Shown: piece by piece, positions 9,141 to 20,521 of the stretch
Numbering within the stretch: the stretch's first letter is position 1
How the letters are laid out: every line of letters starts with the position of its first letter
Assembly (NCBI GenBank): GCA_913061185.1
Contig: CAJXTI010000007.1
Coordinates: forward strand, 1 to 64,000
Reading direction: 5' to 3'
DNA length: 64,000 bases
Origin: an uncultured Oceanobacter sp.
GTDB taxonomy: Bacteria; Pseudomonadota; Gammaproteobacteria; Pseudomonadales; Oceanobacteraceae
Notes under the pieces: model-generated
What the model was told of the DNA's origin: nothing
The model's input: the letters and a program-made list of their open reading frames with translations, nothing else
Databases searched by the model: none
Translations under genes and position numbers: made by a program

Positions 9141-10283
9141 ATGAAACAGCGCTATCAATCTCTTTCGGTACTGGTTGCCGCAATACTGCTGGCCAGTTGC
9201 GGTAGCAGCAGCGACGACAATGATAATGATGCATCGACAGGAGATTCCGACGGGTCCGATGTCAGCTACACCAGTCTGAAAATCAACGCCGCCGATTATG
9301 ATGCCTGGCAGTATGTCAGCCTGGCGACCGGTGACGTGCTGGATTTGACCGATGTAGAGGCTGCCACCTCGACGGACTGGCAACTGGCTTTCCGCCGTAC
9401 CGCCATCAAGCTGAATGGCGGTGTTTCCGGTAGTGGTACTGTTCAGGTGGCGCTGGCCGACGCCCAGGAGGAATTCTACGACTCGGAAGGTAATGCCGAT
9501 GTATCGGTCTTTACCAATGCTGTTGCCGATACCGAGGCTGAAGCGCTGACCGTCAGCTATGACGCAACAGCCTTGAGCTTCAGTACCGATGCCAATGAAC
9601 CGGCCTGGTCGGACTGGTATGTCTACGATGCCACTACACACCAGATTGCGGCGAATACCTCGGTTGGCTGGCTGTTGCGTCATGCTGATGGCAGCACTTA
9701 CAGCAAGGTGTTTCTGGATGTGGCTAATTACACGGATATTACGGTTCGCTTTACCACTCAGGCGGCGGATACGGTGCAGTTTGCCGGGTCTGAACAAACG
9801 CTCAGCGCGACTCTGGCAACCGATGCCACGGTGTTGTGTCTGGATCTGGATGCCGTGGCCGAGGTGGATTGCGATGATGCTGGCAGTGATTGGGATCTTC
9901 GTTATGAAATTGATACTGCGGCCCGTGCGGTCAATATCTGGACTAATGGCGGTGTTTACGGCGCTGGCAGTGGCGCGGTGTTTGGCACGATCGAGGCAAC
10001 AGAGCTGGCGGCTTATACCAGCGCCACGATGGTTGACAGTTACGATATCTCGGCGCACTACGCTGCCGACAGCAGTTCCAATCCGTTTACTGACAACAGC
10101 TGGTATGCCTACAACCTTAACGAAGGCCATTTGTTGTGGCCAAACTTTCGCACCTATCTGATTGACCTCGATAGCACGGATGACAGTGCTGATTATTTTA
10201 CCCTGCAAGTGGCGGACTACTACAGTCTGGGTGCTTCTGGCAGTCCGGAAATCCGTTTTCAGTTGATGTCGACAGGAGAGTAA
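9141..10283 (+). CDS. hmuY: HmuY-family haem-binding lipoprotein with two repeated modules
   Basis: 380 residues. The ATG at 9141 has AGGAG five bases upstream, better than the GTG at 9135. The N-terminus is a lipoprotein signal with lipobox LLASC, then an acidic Ser/Asp linker. Two similar modules follow. The first has STDWQLAFRRTAIKLNGGVSG then SDWYVYDATTHQIAANT. The second has GSDWDLRYE, VNIWTNGGVYGAGSG, then NSWYAYNLNEGHLLWP and a closing EIRFQLM strand. HmuY proteins in Bacteroidetes are surface haem carriers that hand haem to HmuR. The family call rests on the DW-LxF/Y ... NGGVxG pattern and the operon. Candidate haem ligands are the few histidines, but which ones bind cannot be decided here. 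Confidence 0.78.
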   Translation: MKQRYQSLSVLVAAILLASCGSSSDDNDNDASTGDSDGSDVSYTSLKINAADYDAWQYVSLATGDVLDLTDVEAATSTDWQLAFRRTAIKLNGGVSGSGTVQVALADAQEEFYDSEGNADVSVFTNAVADTEAEALTVSYDATALSFSTDANEPAWSDWYVYDATTHQIAANTSVGWLLRHADGSTYSKVFLDVANYTDITVRFTTQAADTVQFAGSEQTLSATLATDATVLCLDLDAVAEVDCDDAGSDWDLRYEIDTAARAVNIWTNGGVYGAGSGAVFGTIEATELAAYTSATMVDSYDISAHYAADSSSNPFTDNSWYAYNLNEGHLLWPNFRTYLIDLDSTDDSADYFTLQVADYYSLGASGSPEIRFQLMSTGE

Positions 10284-10285
10284 TC

Positions 10286-11380
10286 ATGACAAATGCAACC
10301 GGTATTCAGGCGTTGTCCGGGCAATGGCAAACGCTGTGTCAGCAAGAACCCAAATTACGTATCCGCGATGCGGCGTTGCGTCTGGGGGTGAGTGAAGGGG
10401 AGTTGCTGACCACTCGTATAGGACAAAATCCATCAGTAGGGCGGGTCGTGCGTCTGGAAGGGGATTTCAAACGCTTGTTACGCGACATTGAGTTGCTTGG
10501 CGAAGTCATGGCGCTGACTCGTAATGACGCCATGGTGCACGAGAAGACCGGGCAATATCAGGGGCTGACGGTGAATGGCAATATGGGTCTGGCGTTGGGG
10601 GTGATCGATCTGCGGATCTTTTTCAGCCGCTTTGTCCATGGGTTTGCGGTTGAGGACATGGCAGCGGAAACCACTGCCGGTGTACGCCGCAGCTTGCAGT
10701 TTTTTAATGCTCAAGGTGACGCGATCCATAAAATCTACCTGACGGACACTTCGGATCTGGATCAGTATTTTCAGTTGCTGGAGCGGTTCCAGGGCACCGA
10801 TCAAACCCCGGGTATGGTTGTGGAGCCAGCGCCAGCCGCGAACGATGCTGCTCCCTTGCCCGACCTGGATGTCACGGCATTGCGGCAAGACTGGTCAGCG
10901 CTGCAGGATGTCCATCATTTTCAGGCGTTATTGAAAAAATATGGTCTGAGCCGAATCGCGGCCTATGACGTCATCGGTACGGAATACGCGCAGGCATTGG
11001 CCCCGGACGCATTTGTCGCCGCCCTGGAGATGGCGCGTGATGTGGGTCTGTCGATCATGTTGTTTGTTGGCAGCGATGGTGTAATCCAGATTCATACCGG
11101 CCCGGTGACCAATCTGGTGCGTACTGGTGAATGGTTCAATATTCTGGATGACACGTTTAGTTTGCACGCCAGACTCACCTTGATTGATCAGATCTGGCTG
11201 GTACGAAAACCAACAGTGGACGGTATTGTCAGCTCGCTGGAGCTGTACGACCAGGAAGGTAACCAGCTGGCGTTGATGTTCGGTGAACGTAAAAATGGTC
11301 AGCAGGAGTTGGCTGGCTGGCGTTTTGTGCTGGACGAGTTGCAGCAGCAGTACGTACTGGAGCAAGAAGGAGTCGCCTGA
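10286..11380 (+). CDS. hmuS: Haem-degrading/haem-carrier protein HmuS (HemS/ChuS family)
   Basis: 364-residue cytoplasmic protein made of two similar halves, as in HemS/ChuS. The N-terminal half begins with a short helical region (LRIRDAALRLGVSEGELL) and contains a VHEKTGQYQGL segment. The second half repeats the fold (IMLFVGSDGVIQIHTGPV ... WFNILDDTFSLHARL). Members bind haem delivered by the ABC importer and either release iron from it or pass it on. The start is two bases after the hmuY stop, and the stop overlaps the hmuT start (TGATG), so translation is coupled. Confidence 0.9.
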   Translation: MTNATGIQALSGQWQTLCQQEPKLRIRDAALRLGVSEGELLTTRIGQNPSVGRVVRLEGDFKRLLRDIELLGEVMALTRNDAMVHEKTGQYQGLTVNGNMGLALGVIDLRIFFSRFVHGFAVEDMAAETTAGVRRSLQFFNAQGDAIHKIYLTDTSDLDQYFQLLERFQGTDQTPGMVVEPAPAANDAAPLPDLDVTALRQDWSALQDVHHFQALLKKYGLSRIAAYDVIGTEYAQALAPDAFVAALEMARDVGLSIMLFVGSDGVIQIHTGPVTNLVRTGEWFNILDDTFSLHARLTLIDQIWLVRKPTVDGIVSSLELYDQEGNQLALMFGERKNGQQELAGWRFVLDELQQQYVLEQEGVA

Positions 11381-12321
11381 TGGCTAAACTGCGAGTGTTG
11401 TCAGGATGTGTCCTGCCGGTGGTGGCTGGGTGGCTGGGTTGTTTGCTGGTCGTGTGTTCTCCCCCGACGTGGGCTGACGACGATAACAAGCATGGTGCGG
11501 TTGATACGCCTCGGCGGGTAGTCAGCATTGATGGTTCCATTACCGAAATTATTTATCAGCTCGGTGCCCAGGATCGGCTGGTGGCGGTGGATACCACCAG
11601 TCGTTTTCCTAAGGCGGCAACTGAATTGCCCGATGTCGGGTATATGCGTCAGCTTTCGGCAGAAGGGATATTGTCGATGCAGCCTGACCTGGTACTGACA
11701 ACGCAGGCCGCAGGCCCAGAGGTGGTATTTACCCAGCTACGGCAGGCCGGGGTGCGGATTGTCCGGGTGGATAATAATTATTCATTGCAGGGTGTGCTCG
11801 ACAAGATTACCTCGGTTGCTGAGGCGCTTGGTAAGGAGGCCGAAGGGCGGGCGCTGGTGCAGCGTATCGACTCCCGTAGTCGTGAGCTGCTACAGCAAAT
11901 ACCGGTTAATGACTCTCCGCAGGAGATCCCGCAGGTGATGTTTCTGTTGGGTGCTGGTGGCCGAGGCATGATGGCTGCGGGCGAGAATACCCAGGCCGAT
12001 GCGATGCTGAAGCTGGTGGGGGCCGCCAATGCGATGAGTTACAGCGGTTATAAACCGGTCAGTGCTGAAGGTGCCCTGCAAGCCGCACCTGAGGTTGTCT
12101 TTGTGGCGCAAGTCGGCGCAGCCGCAGTGCCGACAGCCGTCTTGCAATCCCTGGCGATGACTCCGGCAAGCCAGCATGATCGTATTTTTTCGGTGGACGT
12201 CAGTTTGATGCTGGGTTTTGGCCCGCGCTTGCCAGAGGCCATGCAGCAGCTGATGGCGTTGCTTTATCCTCGTTCGGGCCAGTTTGAAATTGCTCGCAAA
12301 CAGCATGCCGTGGGAATGTGA
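11380..12321 (+). CDS. hmuT: Periplasmic haem-binding protein HmuT
   Basis: 313 residues with a signal peptide that probably ends at PPTWA-DDD. The mature protein has the cluster A-2/TroA-type substrate-binding fold: RRVVSIDGSITEIIYQLG, DVGYMRQLSAEGILSMQPDLVL and a long alpha helix in the middle. It collects haem in the periplasm and docks on the HmuUV permease. Its ATG overlaps the hmuS stop by one base, and its own stop overlaps the hmuU start (ATGA-type junction), consistent with a tight operon. Confidence 0.92.
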   Translation: MAKLRVLSGCVLPVVAGWLGCLLVVCSPPTWADDDNKHGAVDTPRRVVSIDGSITEIIYQLGAQDRLVAVDTTSRFPKAATELPDVGYMRQLSAEGILSMQPDLVLTTQAAGPEVVFTQLRQAGVRIVRVDNNYSLQGVLDKITSVAEALGKEAEGRALVQRIDSRSRELLQQIPVNDSPQEIPQVMFLLGAGGRGMMAAGENTQADAMLKLVGAANAMSYSGYKPVSAEGALQAAPEVVFVAQVGAAAVPTAVLQSLAMTPASQHDRIFSVDVSLMLGFGPRLPEAMQQLMALLYPRSGQFEIARKQHAVGM

Positions 12322-13436
12322 TGATGCCACGCACTCTGGTTTATTCCCGTCGGCTGAGTGATGCCGTATTCAGTTGTCGAGCGTCGTTGTCGGCTTATGG
12401 CGCGGGCAGTCAGCGGCTGGTGTTGCTGGGGCTGGGTATGATGCTGGTCGTGGTTTTTCTGTTTGGCCTGACGGTTGGGCCGGTGTCTATTGCCATTACT
12501 GACGTCTGGTTCAGCCTTCGACAGGCTCTCAGTATGGCCCCGACCGGGTCTGCCAATGACTGGGTTGTCCGTGAGTTACGTTTGCCTCGGGCCTTGCTGG
12601 CGATGATTGTGGGAGCCGGTCTGGCGGTGGCAGGGGTTATCACCCAGGGGGTGTTTCGTAATCCGCTGGCGGATCCTGGGCTGATCGGTGTATCCAGTGG
12701 TGCAGCGTTGGCGGCGGTCGCAGTGATTGTGTTGAATCAATCCTTGTTGTCTGGCTGGGTTTCACTGACCGGGCCGCTGGCGTTGCCGCTGGCGGCGTTT
12801 ATGGGGGGGCTGGGAGTGACGTTGGTGATTTACCGGTTGGGTACCCGTGGCGGCCAAACCCAGGTTGGTATGCTGTTGTTGGCCGGTGTGGCAATCAATG
12901 TGCTGGCGGGAGCGGCGACCGGGGTGCTGACCTATGCCGCAAACGATCAGCAACTGCGGGATATGACGTTTTGGTCAATGGGCAGTCTGGCCAGCGGTCG
13001 TTGGCAGGATGTGATGGCTCTGGCTGGACTGATTGGGGTGCCACTGCTGTTGAGCTTGCGTTATCGGCGGTTACTGAATGCCTTGCTGATGGGCGAGCAG
13101 GTGGCGATACATCTGGGTTTTGATGTGCAGCGATCAAAACGCTGGTTGTTGGCGTTTGCAGCACTGATGGTGGGGGCCGGGGTGGCTGTCACCGGGATTA
13201 TCGGTTTTGTTGGTCTGGTCGTTCCCCATTTGCTGCGTATGGTCATGGGGTCTGACCATCGTGGTCTGATTCCGGCGTCGGCGCTGGGTGGAGCATTACT
13301 TTTATTGGTGGCGGATACGCTGGCCCGAACCTGGATGGCACCGGCCGACTTGCCTGTTGGTCTGGTGATGGCGTTGCTGGGTGGGCCAATCTTTCTGTTG
13401 TTGTTAGTACAGCAGACTGGCGGTCAGCGACGATGA
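12321..13436 (+). CDS. hmuU: Haem ABC transporter permease HmuU (FecCD family)
   Basis: 371 residues from ATG 12321, which overlaps the hmuT stop by one base and has GGGA five bases upstream. GTG 12318 and ATG 12324 are in the same frame. The protein is strongly hydrophobic with about ten membrane segments and the FecCD family motifs VRELRLPRALLAMIVGAGLA, GVFRNPLADPGLIGVSSGAA and FVGLVVPHLLRMVMGSDHR. The last of these holds the coupling region that contacts the ATPase. It carries haem across the inner membrane as a dimer with HmuV. Confidence 0.94.
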   Translation: MMPRTLVYSRRLSDAVFSCRASLSAYGAGSQRLVLLGLGMMLVVVFLFGLTVGPVSIAITDVWFSLRQALSMAPTGSANDWVVRELRLPRALLAMIVGAGLAVAGVITQGVFRNPLADPGLIGVSSGAALAAVAVIVLNQSLLSGWVSLTGPLALPLAAFMGGLGVTLVIYRLGTRGGQTQVGMLLLAGVAINVLAGAATGVLTYAANDQQLRDMTFWSMGSLASGRWQDVMALAGLIGVPLLLSLRYRRLLNALLMGEQVAIHLGFDVQRSKRWLLAFAALMVGAGVAVTGIIGFVGLVVPHLLRMVMGSDHRGLIPASALGGALLLLVADTLARTWMAPADLPVGLVMALLGGPIFLLLLVQQTGGQRR

Positions 13437-14215
13437 TACGGGCTGATTCACTGTCGGTGGTAAAAGGACGCTGCTCGTTGTTGGAATCTGCCTCCATGGT
13501 GCTGTGCAGCGGAGAAAAGCTGGCCATTCTGGGTGCCAACGGGGCTGGCAAGTCAACCTTGCTGTCGTGTCTGTGCGGTGAAAACAGCGATTATGGCGGG
13601 GAGGTGTGGTTGGGGGCAGACAACCTGGCTGATTTGCTGCCGGGGCAACGGGCGCAGCGTATCGCGGTGATGCCGCAACAGGTTGAACTGGCGTTTCCAT
13701 TTCGTGTGTGGCAGGTGGTGGCCATGGGGCGTTCGCCCTGGGGGGATGAGCAGCAGACCCTGGATTGGCAGCAGGACGTTATGAAAGCAACGGAAGTACA
13801 TCATTTGCGGAATCGTCTTTACCCCCAGCTTTCTGGCGGTGAAAAGCAGCGCGTGCAGCTGGCTCGGGTGCTGTTGCAGCTCTGGCACTATCAATATCCA
13901 TCCGGTGGTCAGCAAGCGTATCTGTTGCTTGACGAATGCACCTCGGCTCTGGATCCTGCGCATCAGCATGCGGTAATGAATCAGGTGGCTGCCATGGTCG
14001 GCCCTAATATTGGTGCGCTGGCCGTTATGCACGATGTGGCACTGGCAGCATCCTGGGCCGACAGGGTAATGCTGCTCCGCGATGGCCGGGTAATGGCATC
14101 CGGAGATGCCAGTCTGTTGTGTGATGCCGAGGCGTTGGCTGCTTGTTATGACATGTCACTTACGTTGTCGCGACAATATGCCCGTGTTAATCAGCAGTGG
14201 CTCGAAGGCCGTTAA
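13433..14215 (+). CDS. hmuV: Haem ABC transporter ATP-binding protein HmuV
   Basis: 260 residues; the start overlaps hmuU by four bases (ATGA). Walker A is LGANGAGKSTLL near residues 33-44. The Q-loop lies in VMPQQVELAFPF, the ABC signature is LSGGEKQRVQLARVL and Walker B is YLLLDECTSALD, with the switch His in AVMHDVALA. All catalytic elements are intact and the length is normal. It powers HmuU. No terminator hairpin is evident after the stop. This is the last gene of the operon; about 200 bases with no recognisable gene follow. Confidence 0.94.
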   Translation: MIRADSLSVVKGRCSLLESASMVLCSGEKLAILGANGAGKSTLLSCLCGENSDYGGEVWLGADNLADLLPGQRAQRIAVMPQQVELAFPFRVWQVVAMGRSPWGDEQQTLDWQQDVMKATEVHHLRNRLYPQLSGGEKQRVQLARVLLQLWHYQYPSGGQQAYLLLDECTSALDPAHQHAVMNQVAAMVGPNIGALAVMHDVALAASWADRVMLLRDGRVMASGDASLLCDAEALAACYDMSLTLSRQYARVNQQWLEGR

Positions 14216-14419
14216 CGCACTGTGATACGGATTTCCACAGGTGACCCATGGCTGGCCGATACTGACCTGATCGACGGCAAGTGTTTGTGGTGATCAAACG
14301 ACGGGTATTGTTGCTGGTGGCGACATTCTGGTTGCCGTGACGGCCTTGCAACGGATCATGCAGTTTTGCGGCCGTTGATTTGTTAATATGTGTATTGATA
14401 CGCACTAATGGATCATTGA

Positions 14420-15481
14420 ATGCCAACCCAGCCAACCCCCCGCGATGCTTCGTTTGTACGCTCCCTGTTTGCTCTTAACCCCAGCTCAAGGCCGTATCGA
14501 TATGGCCTGTTGGTCGGCATCTGTATGGCCTTTCCGGCATTTGTAGGCACCTTGATGGGGAATTTTCAGCAAGGGCTGATGGCGGTGATGGGGTCGGCCA
14601 TTATCTTGTATCTGCCGACGTCCGGTATCGCACAGCGAATGCTGACGCTGGCTGCCTGTACGTGTGGTTTCGCGTTTTGCTTTTTCCTTGGTTTGTGGGG
14701 CAGTGTCCATCCGTTGGTCTCTGCCGCCGTGCTGGCGGTGACGGCATTTCTGGTCAGTCTTGTTGCCGGGTATTTCAGGATCGCGCCGCCGGGAAATTTC
14801 TTTTTTATTATGCTGGCCGCCATCGCGACGGTAGTACCTCACGAACCAGCGGCTATTCCTGAGCGTATTGGTCTGCTGGTGATGGGCAGTATGGCAACCT
14901 GTCTGTTTGCGTTTGTTTATTCGTTATTGTTTCCGGCACCGGTGGCGGCAGCGGACTTGCAGCCGCTGAGTCAGAACGGCATCCGTACCCTGGTGTTGCA
15001 TTCCGCCTTGATGGGCATCTTTGTTGGCGGTGGCTACTGGTTTGCCCATGAAATTGGTATGCACAATCCGTACTGGGTGCCTATTTCCTGTGCGGCGATT
15101 ATGCAAGGTGCCAATTTGCGTATGGTCTGGCTCCGCAAGATTCACCGGATAGCCGGTACGGCCGTGGGGATGGTGTTAGCCTTTCTGCTGTTCAAGCTGA
15201 TTGATGGGCCGTGGATGTTGACGGCTGCTATCGTGATTCTCAGTTTTGTGATCGAGATGCTGATCCCCAGGAATTACGGTTATGCCGTTATTTTTATTAC
15301 GCCACTGACGGTGATTTTTGCCGGAGTCGCCAGTCATGGCCTGGAAATGAACGAGCTGGTTTTTACCCGCTTGCTGGATATTTCTCTGGGTAGCGTGATT
15401 GGTGCGCTGGGTGGTGTGTTTGCACATTGGCTGGTGCCGCGTATGACAACGGTACTGAAGCAACGATCAGCCCGGCACTGA
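14420..15481 (+). CDS. FUSC-family inner membrane protein
   Basis: 353 residues with two clusters of membrane helices (about residues 25-165 and 185-335). The arrangement matches FUSC/aromatic-acid-exporter-like proteins, with GNFFFIMLAAIATVVPHEP in the first half and NPYWVPISCAAIMQG, R(K)IHRIAGTAVGMVLAF in the second. The latter is the typical repeated half of YccS/AaeB-like proteins. The substrate is unknown; some relatives export aromatic acids or polyamines. The usual large cytoplasmic domain of the longest members is absent. It is a single gene on the plus strand, 240 bases before glcB. Confidence 0.8.
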   Translation: MPTQPTPRDASFVRSLFALNPSSRPYRYGLLVGICMAFPAFVGTLMGNFQQGLMAVMGSAIILYLPTSGIAQRMLTLAACTCGFAFCFFLGLWGSVHPLVSAAVLAVTAFLVSLVAGYFRIAPPGNFFFIMLAAIATVVPHEPAAIPERIGLLVMGSMATCLFAFVYSLLFPAPVAAADLQPLSQNGIRTLVLHSALMGIFVGGGYWFAHEIGMHNPYWVPISCAAIMQGANLRMVWLRKIHRIAGTAVGMVLAFLLFKLIDGPWMLTAAIVILSFVIEMLIPRNYGYAVIFITPLTVIFAGVASHGLEMNELVFTRLLDISLGSVIGALGGVFAHWLVPRMTTVLKQRSARH

Positions 15482-15721
15482 TTGATGGTGTGGCAGTTTG
15501 TTTTGTGGCGGTGGCGGGGTCTTTATTTATACCGTTATCTTTTATTTGTTTGATGAATGGCAAGTATGTCCTTCATACCGGTTATCAGAGTGTGGGCCGG
15601 GCGGCTATACTCGCCGACTGTATAAACATAAGCGGGCAAAATAGTCCGCCAGCTCCTGAGTTGCTCCGGCTACCCCTTGGGTGTTTTTCCCGGAGTTTAC
15701 TATGACCATAGAGGCCCAAAG
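15482..15721 (+). other. Leader region of glcB, possible hairpins
   Basis: This gap holds a possible -10 (TATACT at 15606-15611) and, downstream, short complementary segments: CTCCGG near 15664 with CCGGAG near 15690, enclosing a small ACCC/GGGT stem. I see no match to the glycine riboswitch or any other known class. Whether the leader regulates malate synthase is open. Confidence 0.25.
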
Positions 15722-17899
15722 ATGACTGGATACGTGCAGAAGGGTGGCATTCAGATTGCCCAAGCCCTGTATGACTTCGTAAATGAAAAGGCAATTCCTG
15801 GTAGCGGCGTTAACGTCGATACTTTCTGGGCCGGATTTGATGCGGTGGTTAACGATCTGGCACCAAAAAACCGTGAGTTGCTGGTCAAGCGTGACGATCT
15901 GCAAGCCAAAATCGACCTGTACCATACCGAACGCAAGGGTCAGCCACACAACCCGGAAGAATACAAAGCTTTCCTGCAAGCTATTGGCTACCTGTTACCC
16001 CAGGCAGAGCAGTTTGAAGCAGAAACCCGCAACGTCGAGCCGGAAATCGGTCAGATGGCTGGCCCGCAGCTGGTGGTTCCTGTCATGAACGCCCGCTTTG
16101 CGCTGAATGCTGCCAATTCCCGTTGGGGATCTCTGTACGATGGTCTATACGGCACCAATGTGATTGCCGAAGAAGGTGGCGCAGAAAAGGGCACAGGCTA
16201 CAACGAAGTCCGTGGCAACAAGGTGATTGCTTATGCCCGCGATTTCCTGAATCAGGCTATCCCGCTGGCGACGGGTTCCCATGCAGGCACTACGGCTTAC
16301 GTCATCGTTGATGGCCAGTTGGAAGTGACTCTGGCCGATGGCTCGACCACTGGCCTTGCCAACGCAGCGCAGTTGAAAGGTTGCCTCGGTGATACTGCAG
16401 CACCTGACGCGATTCTTTTTGAAAACAATGGCTTGCACTTTGAACTTCAGATTGATTCCAGCAGTATGGTTGGTGCCACTGATGCAGCAGGTGTCAAAGA
16501 CATTCTGATGGAATCGGCTCTGACCACCATCATGGATTGTGAAGACTCGGTTGCCGCCGTGGATGCCGAAGACAAGGTGATTACCTATGGCAACTGGCTG
16601 GGCCTGATGCAAGGTAACCTGGAAGAGCAGGTGACCAAGGGCGGTAAAACCTTCACGCGTCGTATGAATCCGGATCGTGAATATGCCGCTATCAACGGTG
16701 ACACCGTGAAGCTGAAAGGCCGCTCGATGCTGTTTATCCGTAACGTCGGTCATTTGATGACCAATCCGGCGATGCTCGACAAAGACGGCAACGAAGTACC
16801 AGAAGGCATCATGGATGCCATGGTAACGACCTTGTGCGCCATGCATGACCTGAACGGCAATGCGCCATTTCAGAACAGCACCACGGGTTCGGTAAACATC
16901 GTAAAACCGAAAATGCACGGTCCGGAAGAAGTGGCGTTTGCCAACGAACTGTTTGGCCGGGTGGAAGATGTTCTGGGTCTGCCGCGCTTTACCGTGAAAA
17001 TGGGCATCATGGACGAAGAACGTCGCACCACCGTTAACCTGGCAGAGTGTATCCGTTCCGCCAAAGACCGGGTGGTCTTCATCAATACCGGCTTCCTGGA
17101 TCGTACCGGTGATGAAATCCATACCTCCATGTTGGCGGGTGCATTCGTACCAAAAACCACTATGAAGCAGCAGTTGTGGATCAACAGCTATGAAAACTGG
17201 AACGTCGATACCGGTCTGAAGTACGGTCTGCAAGGTCGCGCCCAGATTGGTAAAGGCATGTGGGCGATCCCGGATGAAATGGGTCAGATGATGGAACAGA
17301 AAATTGGCCATCCAAAAGCCGGTGCCAATACCGCCTGGGTTCCTTCACCGACGGCTGCCACTCTGCACGCGCTGCACTACCACCAGGTTGATGTCTTCGC
17401 GGTACAGGAAGAGCTGAAACAACGTGCCTTCGCATCAGTCGACGACATTCTGACCATCCCGCTGATGAGCGAAGAACAGCAAGCAGCGCTGACGGAAGAG
17501 CAGATTCAGCGTGAGATCGACAACAACTGCCAGGGTATTCTTGGTTACGTTGTGCGCTGGGTTAACCAGGGTGTTGGTTGCTCCAAGGTGCCGGATATCA
17601 ACAACGTCGGCCTGATGGAAGATCGCGCCACTCTGCGTATTTCTTCCCAGCACGTGGCGAACTGGCTGCACCACGGTATCTGTACCAAAGAACAGGTTGA
17701 AGACAGCCTCAAGCGGATGGCTGCAATCGTGGATGGGCAGAACGCTGGTGATGCTGAATACACGCCAATGACTCCGGCACTGGATGGTATTGCCTTCCAG
17801 GCTGCGTCTGACCTGATCTTCAAGGGCAAGGAGCAGCCGAGTGGTTACACCGAACCCTTGCTGCACGCCTACCGTCTGAAGTACAAGGCCGCACAGTAA
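15722..17899 (+). CDS. glcB: Malate synthase G
   Basis: 725 residues, the usual length for the G isoform. The start is ATG 15722 ([19 protein letters not shown]), which matches where the family begins; an in-frame ATG at 15677 would add 15 unrelated residues. It condenses glyoxylate with acetyl-CoA to malate. Typical segments are [20 protein letters not shown] (the Mg-binding acidic residues) and, near residue 634, [14 protein letters not shown], whose Asp is the catalytic base in the E. coli enzyme. No isocitrate lyase or glycolate oxidase genes are nearby, so it may serve the glyoxylate shunt or glycolate use. A strong terminator follows. Confidence 0.96.
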   Translation: MTGYVQKGGIQIAQALYDFVNEKAIPGSGVNVDTFWAGFDAVVNDLAPKNRELLVKRDDLQAKIDLYHTERKGQPHNPEEYKAFLQAIGYLLPQAEQFEAETRNVEPEIGQMAGPQLVVPVMNARFALNAANSRWGSLYDGLYGTNVIAEEGGAEKGTGYNEVRGNKVIAYARDFLNQAIPLATGSHAGTTAYVIVDGQLEVTLADGSTTGLANAAQLKGCLGDTAAPDAILFENNGLHFELQIDSSSMVGATDAAGVKDILMESALTTIMDCEDSVAAVDAEDKVITYGNWLGLMQGNLEEQVTKGGKTFTRRMNPDREYAAINGDTVKLKGRSMLFIRNVGHLMTNPAMLDKDGNEVPEGIMDAMVTTLCAMHDLNGNAPFQNSTTGSVNIVKPKMHGPEEVAFANELFGRVEDVLGLPRFTVKMGIMDEERRTTVNLAECIRSAKDRVVFINTGFLDRTGDEIHTSMLAGAFVPKTTMKQQLWINSYENWNVDTGLKYGLQGRAQIGKGMWAIPDEMGQMMEQKIGHPKAGANTAWVPSPTAATLHALHYHQVDVFAVQEELKQRAFASVDDILTIPLMSEEQQAALTEEQIQREIDNNCQGILGYVVRWVNQGVGCSKVPDINNVGLMEDRATLRISSQHVANWLHHGICTKEQVEDSLKRMAAIVDGQNAGDAEYTPMTPALDGIAFQAASDLIFKGKEQPSGYTEPLLHAYRLKYKAAQ

Positions 17900-17965
17900 G
17901 TAAACCCGAGTAAGCAAAACCGCCGTAAAACACCAATCGCAAGCTTTGTCTGAGTGTGGTGTGAT

Positions 17966-18001
17966 AAAAAACGGGAAGGTGTCGCCACCTTCCCGTTTTT
18001 T
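17966..18001. terminator. Bidirectional terminator between glcB and katG
   Basis: A perfect stem AAAAAACGGGAAGGTG / CACCTTCCCGTTTTTT closes on a TCGC loop. The A run on one side and the T run on the other let it stop both glcB and the converging katG transcript. Confidence 0.93.
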
Positions 18002-18039
18002 ATTGGCCTTCCGGCGGTTTTGCCTTTACGCCTCCGTAT

Positions 18040-20521
<2,482 letters not shown>

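Noticed and set aside
9084-10208. Long minus-strand open frame (374 codons) opposite the HmuY gene
   Set aside because: It mirrors a real lipoprotein gene with signal peptide, ribosome-binding site and operon context; its own product is low in structure and has no recognisable motif.
15606-15721. Glycine riboswitch before glcB
   Set aside because: The conserved GGAGAG and CCGAAGGAGC-type core of the gcvT aptamer was not found on the plus strand.
16145-17311. Long minus-strand open frame (388 codons) opposite malate synthase
   Set aside because: Complete shadow of a highly conserved gene; no motif, and histidine-rich composition typical of antisense reading.
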